Shown in pieces: positions 8,062 to 16,112 of a stretch of DNA of 42,151 nt. The notes below the pieces were generated by a model, which searched no databases, was not told the DNA's origin, and saw nothing but the letters and a program-made list of their open reading frames with translations. The stretch is from Anaerocolumna sp. (GTDB lineage: Bacteria; Bacillota; Clostridia; Lachnospirales; Lachnospiraceae): contig JAQZAX010000002.1 of assembly GCA_029239455.1 (NCBI GenBank), positions 1 through 42,151 of the forward strand, in the 5' to 3' direction. A program made the position numbers and the translations under genes. The first letter of the stretch is position 1. Each line of letters opens with the position of its first letter.

Positions 8062-8100
8062 AAGAGGGAAAGACCGCTATAAAGTCTTTCCCTCTTATTT
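8062..8100. terminator. bidirectional terminator between luxS and trhP
   Basis: AAGAGGGAAAGAC (8062-8074) pairs perfectly with GTCTTTCCCTCTT (8084-8096), followed by ATTT. It separates two convergent genes. Confidence 0.85.
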
Positions 8101-8108
8101 AGTTCTAA

Positions 8109-9350
8109 CTATTCATTATTTTCTTTTCTTCTTAATAAATCAAAAGGTTCCATTTCGATTCCAAAGTCCACAAAGATTTTCTGCTGTGGATGGGGACAGC
8201 TATCCATTTCATTGCCTTGCTCATCTGTAATACGTTTTATGGTTACAGCAATATTTTGTCCATTTGGCTTCATTGCTTCAATGGTCTCTCCAACTAAGAA
8301 TTTATTTCTTTGCTCTAATTCATAGAGTCCATCATCATTCCTGCCGTTAATCAGGCCTAAATATGTGTATTCTTTAATATATGTGTTATTATCATAGATC
8401 TGGGCATCTTCCTTTGGTTTATCAAAGAAGAAGCCAGTGGTAAACTGACGGTAGGTACATTTTGAGATTTCTTCTCTATACCATGGCAGGTTCTGCTGAT
8501 AAAGTACTGGTGATTCGAAGAAATCATCAATTGCCTTACGATAAGTTCTGGCTACTGAAGCAACATATAATGCGGTTTTCATTCTGCCTTCCACTTTAAA
8601 ACTGTCAATTCCTGCATTAATTAATTCCGGAATATATTCAATCATACATAAATCTTTGGAATTAAAAATATATGTCCCACGTTCATTTTCTTCAATTGGA
8701 AGGTATTCACCAGGGCGAGTGGACTCGGTAATATGATATTTCCAACGGCAGGCATGGGTACAGGCCCCCCTGTTAGCATCTCTTCCGGTAAAATAGTTAC
8801 TTAATAAACATCTGCCGGAGTAAGCAATACACATGGCTCCATGAACAAAAGTTTCAATTTCAAGTTCATCCGGAATATTCTCTCTGATACCTTTAATCTC
8901 ATCTAATGATAATTCCCTGGCTGACACTACTCTTGTTGCACCCATTCTATGCCAAAAACCATAAGTACCGTAGTTAACATTATTTGCTTGGGTACTTACA
9001 TGAATATCGATTTCTGGTACTACTTCTTTAGCTATCTCAAACACTCCAGGATCGGAGATAATTATGGCGTCCGGTTTGATTTCTTTCAATTCATAAAAAT
9101 ATTGTCTCACTCCTGCCATATCTTCATTATGTGCGGTAATATTGGCAGTAACATATACCTTTTTACCATGGGAATGAGCAAAATCAATACCATCTCTCAT
9201 ATCATCAGAACTAAAGTTTTTTGCTTTTGCTCGCAAACCATACATTTCACCACCAATATATACTGCATCTGCGCCATATATTATGGCTGTTTTTAAAACT
9301 TCCAAATTACTTGCAGGTATCAGTAATTCGGGCTTTTTATGTTCTCTCAT
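8109..9350 (-). CDS. trhP: U32 family tRNA uridine-34 hydroxylation protein (TrhP-like)
   Basis: This 413-residue peptidase-U32-family protein matches the group now known to act in prephenate-dependent hydroxylation of tRNA U34 to 5-hydroxyuridine (TrhP; B. subtilis YrrN/YrrO). The N-terminus PELLIPASNLEVLKTAI and the EGRMKTALYVASVARTYRKAI block are diagnostic. Four cysteines (174, 181, 197, 201) in GAMCIAYSGRCLLSNYF and RGACTHACRWKY fit the iron-sulfur site. It lies 80 bp downstream of trmR, whose product would methylate the ho5U formed here. B. subtilis has two adjacent TrhP genes and this window has one, of the YrrO length. Substrate identity is inferred from family and context, and the older label protease is less likely. 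Confidence 0.85.
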   Translation of the reverse strand: MREHKKPELLIPASNLEVLKTAIIYGADAVYIGGEMYGLRAKAKNFSSDDMRDGIDFAHSHGKKVYVTANITAHNEDMAGVRQYFYELKEIKPDAIIISDPGVFEIAKEVVPEIDIHVSTQANNVNYGTYGFWHRMGATRVVSARELSLDEIKGIRENIPDELEIETFVHGAMCIAYSGRCLLSNYFTGRDANRGACTHACRWKYHITESTRPGEYLPIEENERGTYIFNSKDLCMIEYIPELINAGIDSFKVEGRMKTALYVASVARTYRKAIDDFFESPVLYQQNLPWYREEISKCTYRQFTTGFFFDKPKEDAQIYDNNTYIKEYTYLGLINGRNDDGLYELEQRNKFLVGETIEAMKPNGQNIAVTIKRITDEQGNEMDSCPHPQQKIFVDFGIEMEPFDLLRRKENNE

Positions 9351-9430
9351 GATTAACCATGCCTTTCTCTTACTATGTTGCTAAATATAACATTATCTAT
9401 ATTAAGCCTGATCTTATACTAACTAATTGG

Positions 9431-10084
9431 CTATTGAATTCTCGTACTTACTGTTACACCATCACCTATAGAAATTACTGCAGTTTCTAACTCTTCCATA
9501 TGTGTGATGGTATATAAATATTCTCTCATTCTAGAGTGAATGGTACGGTCTCTGCGTGTTATCCCATATCGTGACTTTGCAACTGCTCCATCTTGTAATA
9601 CATTATCCGTAATTAATAATCCTCCGGCGGTTAATAATTTCATAATCTCCGGTAAAAAAATCATATATTGAGCTTTTGCAGCATCCATAAAAATAAAATC
9701 ATAGGAATTTCCCTGAGAGGCTAATTGTTTCAATATATTTAAAGCATCACCCTCAAGTAATGTGATTTTATTACCTTTTGGAGCATTTGCAATATTTATT
9801 CTTGCCTTTTCTAATCTCATTTCAACTTTTTCAATGGTTGTTATACTGCAGTTTTCAGGCATATATTCACTCATATATAATGCTGAAAATCCAACGGCTG
9901 CACCTACTTCTAATATCTTAGTTGGCTGCTTCATGGCTAAAAGCAATCGGATCAGAGTTTGTGTTTCTTTTCGAATAATTGGAACACTCTCCGATAATGC
10001 TGTTTTTTCCAGCGCATTTAAATAAGCGGGTAATTCTTTTTCTAGTGAATTAATATATGCAGTTATTCTTTCATCTACTATCAT
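9431..10084 (-). CDS. trmR: tRNA 5-hydroxyuridine O-methyltransferase (TrmR/YrrM type)
   Basis: This is a 217-residue class I, metal-dependent O-methyltransferase (methyltransferase family 3). The SAM motif is ILEVGAAVGFSALY (57-70). Metal-binding acids are Asp133 in FIFMDAAKAQY and Asp160-Asn161 in LLITDNVL. Its position between an MltG-like gene and trhP is the same as B. subtilis yrrM. That gene encodes TrmR, which makes 5-methoxyuridine at tRNA position 34. The sequence alone would also allow a catechol O-methyltransferase-like enzyme, and the context decides. AAGGAAG precedes the ATG. A GC-rich hairpin lies between this gene and the upstream MltG-like gene. Confidence 0.83.
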   Translation of the reverse strand: MIVDERITAYINSLEKELPAYLNALEKTALSESVPIIRKETQTLIRLLLAMKQPTKILEVGAAVGFSALYMSEYMPENCSITTIEKVEMRLEKARINIANAPKGNKITLLEGDALNILKQLASQGNSYDFIFMDAAKAQYMIFLPEIMKLLTAGGLLITDNVLQDGAVAKSRYGITRRDRTIHSRMREYLYTITHMEELETAVISIGDGVTVSTRIQ

Positions 10085-10122
10085 TCTATATGCTTCCTTC
10101 TATTAGCTGTATTATGAATAAG

Positions 10123-10156
10123 GGCGAACCAAAAGCGCAAATTGCCACGGTTCGCC
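10123..10156 (-). terminator. hairpin between MltG-like gene and trmR
   Basis: GGCGAACC (10123-10130) pairs perfectly with GGTTCGCC (10149-10156), with a further partial GCGCAAATTGC stem in the loop. The - strand continuation is only modestly T-rich, so it may attenuate rather than end transcription. Confidence 0.45.
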
Positions 10157-10182
10157 TCATATCTATTCATTCATTGCCATTA

Positions 10183-10593
10183 CTATTCTTCCGTTTGATC
10201 TGTTTCTCCCGCAGTCGGTACTGTTATGATTGAAAATATTTGATCATAGGTCATAGAAGTATTTATCGTATACGTACCAGGCATAATAACATGCTTCTTA
10301 AGCTTTGCTTTTACATAGAAAGAATACTTATTTTCTATAATTCTATTTAATTCTAGTTTACTTGCCACATTCATTGTAGATTCTCCGGATTTAATCTGAA
10401 TCTCAATATCTCTGCCTGGTTCAGCTTCCATTGTAGTTTGCCCAAATACGGAATATGCAAAATGGTAAGCACTTTGGCTTGCTTCAACTATGATAAATAT
10501 TACAACCATATAAAATACAATATTTAGCAATACACGTACAAAAAAACTTGTTACTTTTAATGCGGATTGCGAAGTTGTTTGCTTAGAAGTCAT
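10183..10593 (-). CDS. short MltG-like membrane protein without catalytic domain
   Basis: This 136-residue protein has one membrane helix near the N-terminus (about 18-40, VRVLLNIVFYMVVIFIIVEA). A short external domain follows, resembling the LysM-like first domain of endolytic transglycosylase MltG/YceG: IQIKSGESTMNVASKLELNRIIENKYSFYVKAKL...PGTYTINTSMTYDQIFSII. The catalytic YceG domain that follows in full-length MltG (about 200 residues with an essential Glu) is absent. The frame ends naturally with an acidic tail, GETDQTEE. AAGGAG precedes the start. The position, downstream of ruvX/DUF1292 and upstream of trmR, is that of mltG in B. subtilis (yrrL). It could bind glycan or partner proteins without cleaving; that is inference. 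Confidence 0.72.
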   Translation of the reverse strand: MTSKQTTSQSALKVTSFFVRVLLNIVFYMVVIFIIVEASQSAYHFAYSVFGQTTMEAEPGRDIEIQIKSGESTMNVASKLELNRIIENKYSFYVKAKLKKHVIMPGTYTINTSMTYDQIFSIITVPTAGETDQTEE

Positions 10594-10696
10594 ATTAATT
10601 ATCTCCTTTATACTTACTGTTCCTGCCCAATAGATACAATCATAATTATAACACTAATAATGGAAAGCAGAAATTTATTCTTAGGGAAATATTATC

Positions 10697-12367
10697 TTAT
10701 ACTTCCATAATAATTGGTAATATCATTGGATTACGTTTGGTTTTTTTCCATAGGAAATCTCCGAGGGAATCCTTGATTTCATTTTTCATTTTGCCCCAGT
10801 CTGAAGTATTCTTGGAGAGGCATTTATCCAATGCATTTACTACTACTTCTCTTGCTTCATCCATGAGATTTTCGGATTCTCTTACATATACAAATCCTCT
10901 GGATACAATGTCTGGTCCGGATAATACCTGGTTTGAATATTTTTCCAAAGTTACTACGACAATTAACAGACCATTCTCCGCTAAATGCTGTCTGTCTCTA
11001 AGGACGATATTACCAACATCTCCAACGCCAAGACCATCTACAAAGATACCTTGTGCAGGTACCTTTCCTACAACTTTACCCTTTTCCCCGGATACTTCTA
11101 ATACATCACCGGATGAAAGCATAAATATATTCTCTTTCGGTATGTTCATGGATTGAGCAATCTCCGCATGTTTCATTCGATGCTTGTATTCTCCATGAAC
11201 TGGAATTGCATATTGAGGTTTCGTTAATGCATACATTAACTTAATCTCTTCCTGGCAGGCATGACCAGATACATGGGTATCCTGGAAGATTACTTTTGCG
11301 CCCTTCATTGATAGCTCATTAATTACTTTTGATACTGCTTTCTCATTGCCAGGAATAGGCGTTGAACTAAAAATTACGGTATCACCAGGTTTTATAGTAA
11401 TCTTTTTATGAATGGAAGCTGCCATTCTTGATAATGCCGCCATGGATTCTCCCTGGCTGCCAGTAGTTATTAAAACAAGTTGTTCATCGGGATAATTCTT
11501 AATTTGCTCAATTTCTATCAGCGTATTATCTGGCATATTAATATATCCAAGCTCCGAAGCGGTTGCTACTATGTTGACCATGCTTCTGCCTTCTACAACA
11601 ACTTTTCTTCCATATTTAGCAGCAGAATTAATGATTTGCTGTACTCTGTCTACATTAGAAGCAAAGGTTGCAACAATAATGCGGTTTTTTAAATTTTCTG
11701 CAAAAATATTATCAAATACTTTTCCTACTGTCCTTTCAGACATAGTATATCCAGGTCTTTCAGCATTTGTGCTATCACACATTAAAGCCAATACACCTTT
11801 TTTCCCTAATTCGCCAAAACGTTGTAAATCAATAGTATTCCCAAATACCGGTGTGTAATCAACTTTAAAATCTCCGGTGTGAATTATTGTTCCAGCAGGA
11901 GTAAAAATAGCTAACGCTGAAGCATCTGATATACTATGGTTTGTACGAATAAACTCTATACGGAAACAACCAAGATTAATAGATTGTCCATACTTAATTA
12001 CTTTTCTCTTAGTAGTTTTTAAAAGATTATGTTCTTTCAATTTATTTTCTAAGATACCAATTGTTAATTTAGTGGCATAAATCGGTACATTCACGTCTCT
12101 TAGTACATATGGTAATGCACCTATGTGATCTTCGTGACCGTGGGTGATAACAAAACCCTTAACTTTACTAATGTTATCTTTAAGATAGGTAACATCTGGT
12201 ATTACCAGGTCAATTCCCAGCATATCATCATCTGGAAATGATAAACCGCAATCAACTACAATAATGCTATCCTCGTATTCAATAGCAGTAATATTCATTC
12301 CTATCTGTTCTAATCCTCCAAGGGGTATAATTTTAACGCCCTTTACTTCTGTAATATTTTCTTTCAA
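10697..12367 (-). CDS. rnj: ribonuclease J
   Basis: This 556-residue metallo-beta-lactamase/beta-CASP nuclease matches RNase J, which has 5'-3' exonuclease and endonuclease activity in mRNA decay and rRNA maturation. The metal motif is HGHEDH (76-81), the N-terminus VKIIPLGGLEQIGMN is diagnostic, and VHGEYKHRMKHAEIAQ and the C-terminal RNase J domain (VSRGFVYVRES) are present. The start is a TTG with GGAGG nine bases upstream; no better start exists nearby. It follows the Fur-family gene and precedes the MltG-like gene on the same strand with gaps of about 100 bp. Whether it is RNase J1 or J2 is not decidable here. Confidence 0.93.
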   Translation of the reverse strand: MKENITEVKGVKIIPLGGLEQIGMNITAIEYEDSIIVVDCGLSFPDDDMLGIDLVIPDVTYLKDNISKVKGFVITHGHEDHIGALPYVLRDVNVPIYATKLTIGILENKLKEHNLLKTTKRKVIKYGQSINLGCFRIEFIRTNHSISDASALAIFTPAGTIIHTGDFKVDYTPVFGNTIDLQRFGELGKKGVLALMCDSTNAERPGYTMSERTVGKVFDNIFAENLKNRIIVATFASNVDRVQQIINSAAKYGRKVVVEGRSMVNIVATASELGYINMPDNTLIEIEQIKNYPDEQLVLITTGSQGESMAALSRMAASIHKKITIKPGDTVIFSSTPIPGNEKAVSKVINELSMKGAKVIFQDTHVSGHACQEEIKLMYALTKPQYAIPVHGEYKHRMKHAEIAQSMNIPKENIFMLSSGDVLEVSGEKGKVVGKVPAQGIFVDGLGVGDVGNIVLRDRQHLAENGLLIVVVTLEKYSNQVLSGPDIVSRGFVYVRESENLMDEAREVVVNALDKCLSKNTSDWGKMKNEIKDSLGDFLWKKTKRNPMILPIIMEV

Positions 12368-12459
12368 AAGATTGCACCTCCAATGGTTAGTTTATGTATT
12401 ATTGTCCATTATATTTAAAGTGCACTCCATATTTTATTAGCTCTTGATTTCAATTGATT

Positions 12460-12930
12460 TTACTTTTTCATTTTATCTGGTCTATTTTGGCAGTCCTTAC
12501 AATATCCATACAGTTTTACCTCGTGATCTACCACCTCAAAATCCATAACTTCATTAATTCTTTGTTCTAAAGTTTCAAGCAGATCATCTTGTACAGTAAA
12601 CACATTGCCACAACTCAGGCATATTAAATGATGGTGATGATGTTGCACGCTATTTTCACGACCAAGTTGACCTATCTCGTAGCGTACATAACCATCGCCT
12701 AAATTCAGCTTATCTATAAGGTTTAACTCTGATAATAATTGAATTGTTCTATAAACAGTCGCAAGTCCTATATCAGGATTCTGTTTTTTAACACATTCAT
12801 ATATTTCCTCAGCAGTTAAATGCTTATCCGGTCTATCTTCCAGCGCTTCTAGAATTAAGATTCTCTGCGTGGTCACCTTAAGCCCATTCTGCTTTAATAA
12901 TGTTTTGAAGCGTTCGTTCTTGTTAGGCAT
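12460..12930 (-). CDS. Fur-family metal or peroxide regulator
   Basis: This is a 156-residue Fur-superfamily repressor. It has an N-terminal winged helix (FKTLLKQNGLKVTTQRILILEAL, then GLATVYRTIQLLSEL) and a C-terminal dimerisation domain. The regulatory metal site lies in the histidine run VQHHHHHLIC. Two CxxC pairs, CLSCGN and CKDCQ, would form the structural zinc site. Fur, PerR and Zur cannot be told apart safely by eye. The frame runs up to 13008, but the ATG at 12930 has GAAGGTGATAAGG upstream and gives the family length. AT-rich half-palindromes (ATTATAATAA...AATTATT) lie just upstream near 12993-13015 and could be an autoregulatory operator, though they are weak. Confidence 0.88.
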   Translation of the reverse strand: MPNKNERFKTLLKQNGLKVTTQRILILEALEDRPDKHLTAEEIYECVKKQNPDIGLATVYRTIQLLSELNLIDKLNLGDGYVRYEIGQLGRENSVQHHHHHLICLSCGNVFTVQDDLLETLEQRINEVMDFEVVDHEVKLYGYCKDCQNRPDKMKK

Positions 12931-13113
12931 AACCTTATCACCTTCCCGATTATACAAATAAAGCTGTAAATCATTGAAATCTACATAATCTAATAGAATA
13001 ATTCGCACTTATTATAATCCATGTAAATTTATTTATTTTACTTATTTTTTATCACAAATTTTATCTTAGTATATATTCTAAAATTTCAATCATATGATTT
13101 CTTTATTAAAATG

Positions 13114-13392
13114 TTATTCTCTGTCTAACTCAATATCATCTAATAATTCTTCAAATATCTTCCCGATTAATTCCAATTCTGTATCATCATCTACTACATC
13201 GTATACGGCAGCTTCCTCATTTTCCTTTGACACATCTTTTAAAATGTAAGCATTGCCTTCTTCATCCTCTTCATCTGCATCTGTAACAAGCAGATAAGTA
13301 TTCCCATTTAATTTTGTCTGCTCAAGCACCAGAAATTCTACTTCTTCATTATCATCACTTATAAAAATTATCTTATTTTGCTTTTGTTCCAT
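13114..13392 (-). CDS. DUF1292 protein (YrzB family)
   Basis: This small acidic protein of 92 residues belongs to DUF1292: KIIFISDDNEEVEFLVLEQTKLNGNTYLLVTD followed by a highly acidic middle and C-terminus. Its function is unknown in the family. It sits 11 bp downstream of ruvX, in the conserved ireB-ruvX-DUF1292 block of Firmicutes (yrzL-yrrK-yrzB in B. subtilis), and is clearly co-transcribed with it. Confidence 0.88.
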   Translation of the reverse strand: MEQKQNKIIFISDDNEEVEFLVLEQTKLNGNTYLLVTDADEEDEEGNAYILKDVSKENEEAAVYDVVDDDTELELIGKIFEELLDDIELDRE

Positions 13393-13403
13393 TAATCGTC
13401 TCC

Positions 13404-13850
13404 CTATATATCGTTACTATGTTCCTTTTGCATGCTTCTAAAATCCAGGTATCCCTGTAAGATTAAAACTGCAGCCACCTTATCAACTACCTGGCCTCTA
13501 TCTTGATTCTTAACATTGCCTAAAGTAAGTGCCTGATGAGCAGCTACTGTTGTCAGTCGTTCATCCCAAAGTATGACTTCAAGACCAGTTCGTTTCTTTA
13601 ATATCTCGGCAAATTCTTCCGACTTTTTCGCACGTTCGCCGATTGTATTATTCATATTCTTAGGATATCCTAAAATAATAAGTTCAACCTGATACTCTTT
13701 GATAAGTTCTTCAATTCTAGCTAATGTTTGTCGTAATTTAGTTTCATGTTTTCTTCGTATTGTTTCAATTCCCTGTGCAGTTATAAGTAATGCATCGCTA
13801 ATAGCTACTCCAACAGTCACAGAGCCATAATCTAACCCCATTATTCTCAT
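13404..13850 (-). CDS. ruvX: Holliday junction resolvase-like protein RuvX/YqgF
   Basis: This is a 148-residue RNase H-fold protein of the YqgF/RuvX family. Landmarks are [19 protein letters not shown] (first catalytic Asp7), the [22 protein letters not shown] loop, the [11 protein letters not shown] motif with the second acid, and the final Asp in [16 protein letters not shown]. The family is linked to Holliday junction resolution and to pre-16S rRNA 5'-end maturation. It is in an operon with ireB upstream (27 bp) and the DUF1292 gene downstream (11 bp). Confidence 0.94.
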   Translation of the reverse strand: MRIMGLDYGSVTVGVAISDALLITAQGIETIRRKHETKLRQTLARIEELIKEYQVELIILGYPKNMNNTIGERAKKSEEFAEILKKRTGLEVILWDERLTTVAAHQALTLGNVKNQDRGQVVDKVAAVLILQGYLDFRSMQKEHSNDI

Positions 13851-13877
13851 TTAACTTTTTTCTCCAGTCGGTACCAT

Positions 13878-14138
13878 TTAAACCAAATTATGATTAATAT
13901 AGTCAGTTAATAATTCTTCTAAGATTTCATCTCTCTCAACTTTCATAATTAGGCTTCTAGCACCCTTATGGTTTGTTATATAAGTAGGATCTCCAGACAT
14001 AATATATCCAATAATTTGATTTACCGGATTATATCCTTTTTCAGTCATAGCAGTAAAAACAGAGCCAATGATATCCTTTACCGCCATCTCATTCTCCTTC
14101 TGCACCTTAAAATATTGAGTATTATTAATTTCTTTCAT
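13878..14138 (-). CDS. ireB: IreB family regulatory phosphoprotein
   Basis: This 86-residue protein belongs to the IreB/YrzL (DUF965) family. The conserved core [21 protein letters not shown] is present, followed by [18 protein letters not shown]. In Enterococcus, IreB is phosphorylated by the PASTA kinase IreK and adjusts cephalosporin resistance. Two N-terminal threonine or serine residues are typical targets; here the N-terminus has a Thr in [15 protein letters not shown] precedes the ATG. It begins the ireB-ruvX-DUF1292 operon. Confidence 0.92.
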   Translation of the reverse strand: MKEINNTQYFKVQKENEMAVKDIIGSVFTAMTEKGYNPVNQIIGYIMSGDPTYITNHKGARSLIMKVERDEILEELLTDYINHNLV

Positions 14139-14240
14139 ATATTAATCACGTCCTTTTAATGGATATATCTTTCATAATTCAATTAACGAATCAATTAAAT
14201 TTCACTTATTACTCTATATTAATATAAATTAGCATAAATT

Positions 14241-15590
14241 TCAATCCATTATTTCGCAGAAAAGGATTTCTTTATTTAAATCAGCAGTAATTTTTACTTT
14301 CATTATCTTATTACTTAAATCAATATCCGATTGTACCGCAATCTTTAGATATCTTTCATTATGTCCTATCTGATAAGTTTGCCCATCAATCGTAATACTT
14401 TCTTCTATTAAAACATTCTCTACGTTACCGATATATAGGGTTTTATACTCCTGTGCCATTTCTTTTTCTAAAGAGATTAATGTATTACTTCTAGCGGTTT
14501 TAACTTCATCTTTTACCTGGTTTGGCATATTTTCAGCTTTTGTGCCTTTTCTAACAGAATACTTAAAAATATGCATCTGCGAAAAGGAAACTTTTCTTAA
14601 AAATCCATAGGTTTCATTAAATTCCTCTTCTGTCTCACCAGGAAAGCCTACGATAACATCCGTAGTAATTGCTGGATTTACAAAATATTTCCTAAGTAAT
14701 TCGCACTTTTCATAATATTCTTTTGTTGTATATCTTCGATTCATACGTTCTAGAGTTGCATCACATCCACTTTGAAGCGATAAATGAAAATGCGGGCAGA
14801 ATTTTGTATTACCGGATAAAGTCTTAACAAATTCTTCTGTAATTATTCTTGGCTCTAAAGATCCTAATCGAATTCTCTCTAATCCACCTATCTGGCTTAA
14901 TCTGACTATTATCTGAAGCAATGCCGGTTTCCCTTCATTTTCTGCTCTTTCAATACCATAGGAGGATAAGTGTATTCCAGTTAGCACTATTTCTTTATAA
15001 CCATTGTGAACAAGCTGTTCAACTTCAGTTACTATAGAAGCTTCCTCTCTACTTCTTACTCTTCCACGCATATAAGGGATAATGCAGTAAGAGCAAAATT
15101 GATTACAGCCATCCTGAATTTTAATATAGGCTCTTGTTTTCTCTGAAACAGAATCAATAGAAAGCATTTCAAATTCATTTTCCTGGCTCATATCAACAAC
15201 TGCCGATATAGCCGTCTCTTTACCATCCCTGTGTTCTTCTAATATCTGTATAATTTCATTTTTTCTATTATTACCTATTACAATATCAATAGCCTCATCC
15301 TGTTCCAATGCTTCTTTTGCAGCCTGAACGTAGCATCCTACCGCAACAACAGTAGCATTTTTATTCATTTTTCTAGCCTTATGAAGCATTTGACGAGATT
15401 TTCTATCCGCTATATTAGTAACAGTGCAAGTATTTATCACATAGACATCTGCATGACTATTAAAATCAACCACTTGAAATCCTGCATCTTCAAAAAGTTT
15501 TTGCATCGCTTCCGTTTCATAAGAATTTACTTTACAGCCTAATGTTAAAAATGCAACGGATCTAGAATTACTTACTCTATTTTGACTCAT
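14241..15590 (-). CDS. mtaB: tRNA t6A37 methylthiotransferase MtaB
   Basis: This is a 449-residue radical-SAM methylthiotransferase. The order is an UPF0004 domain (TLGCKVNSYETEAM with the first cluster Cys, NTCTV, VGCYVQ), a radical SAM motif CNQFCSYCIIPYMRGRVRSR, then a C-terminal TRAM-like domain. The CKVN signature and overall form fit MtaB, which converts N6-threonylcarbamoyladenosine at tRNA position 37 to its 2-methylthio form (B. subtilis YqeV), rather than MiaB or RimO. In B. subtilis it follows rsmE directly. Here iscS, thiI and a divergent HPr-like gene lie between. It therefore needs its own promoter, for which only a weak TACAAT-type -10 near 15633 was seen. Confidence 0.93.
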   Translation of the reverse strand: MSQNRVSNSRSVAFLTLGCKVNSYETEAMQKLFEDAGFQVVDFNSHADVYVINTCTVTNIADRKSRQMLHKARKMNKNATVVAVGCYVQAAKEALEQDEAIDIVIGNNRKNEIIQILEEHRDGKETAISAVVDMSQENEFEMLSIDSVSEKTRAYIKIQDGCNQFCSYCIIPYMRGRVRSREEASIVTEVEQLVHNGYKEIVLTGIHLSSYGIERAENEGKPALLQIIVRLSQIGGLERIRLGSLEPRIITEEFVKTLSGNTKFCPHFHLSLQSGCDATLERMNRRYTTKEYYEKCELLRKYFVNPAITTDVIVGFPGETEEEFNETYGFLRKVSFSQMHIFKYSVRKGTKAENMPNQVKDEVKTARSNTLISLEKEMAQEYKTLYIGNVENVLIEESITIDGQTYQIGHNERYLKIAVQSDIDLSNKIMKVKITADLNKEILFCEIMD

Positions 15591-15701
15591 TTTATTCCTT
15601 TCTACTGTTGTAGTTTATAACTTTGTGTTTTATTGTATCATTATCAAGCTGAATTTCCTTTATCATAGCTTTTTCTCTATTTTTTTTATCTACTTTGTAT
15701 A

Positions 15702-15730
15702 TTGACTTTTAATATCCTAAATTGTAGTAT
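15702..15730 (+). promoter_or_regulatory. promoter of HPr-like gene
   Basis: TTGACT (15702-15707), a 17-bp spacer and TAGTAT (15725-15730), 63 bp upstream of the start codon. Confidence 0.6.
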
Positions 15731-15793
15731 ATACTTGTAGCAAGGTTAAGAATATATAAGTTCTTAATCAAATAATCATAAGGAGGAGTTATA

Positions 15794-16024
15794 ATGAAAA
15801 CTGTAAAAATATCTCTCAATTCAATTGATAAGGTTAAATCTTTTGTGAATGACATTACAAAATTTGATTCAGATTTTGACTTAGTTTCAGGCCGATATGT
15901 TATTGATGCAAAATCTATTATGGGTATCTTCAGTCTGGATTTATCAAAACCAATAGATTTAAATATCCACAATGAAGATAGCATTGATTCAATCATTGAA
16001 TTACTAAAACCTTATATCGTATAA
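15794..16024 (+). CDS. HPr-like protein lacking the active-site histidine
   Basis: This 76-residue protein aligns end to end with HPr, the phosphocarrier of the sugar phosphotransferase system. The best-preserved block is DAKSIMGIFSLDL, which contains Ser41, equivalent to regulatory Ser46 of Bacillus HPr. The preceding KFDSDFDLVSG also fits. The catalytic His15 loop (GLHARP in HPr) is replaced by NSIDKVKS and is shortened, so EI-dependent phosphotransfer looks impossible. It may be a regulatory decoy, analogous to Crh (which keeps the serine but not the histidine). The start has AAGGAGGAG at ideal spacing. It has its own promoter and terminator and interrupts the thiI-mtaB order on the opposite strand. 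Confidence 0.8.
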   Translation: MKTVKISLNSIDKVKSFVNDITKFDSDFDLVSGRYVIDAKSIMGIFSLDLSKPIDLNIHNEDSIDSIIELLKPYIV

Positions 16025-16050
16025 TTTTTTGGTGACGATACAGTTAAGGG

Positions 16051-16080
16051 GAGGATACCATATGAAGTATCCTCTTTTTT
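16051..16080 (+). terminator. terminator of the HPr-like gene
   Basis: GAGGATAC (16051-16058) pairs with GTATCCTC (16067-16074), followed by six T. Confidence 0.85.
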
Positions 16081-16112
16081 GTACCCTCTTTTTCGTACCC
16101 TTCAATCAAAAT

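Noticed and set aside
15709-15996. 95-residue ORF on - opposite the HPr-like gene
   Set aside because: It is a shadow of the HPr-like gene, which has recognisable homology, a promoter and a ribosome-binding site.
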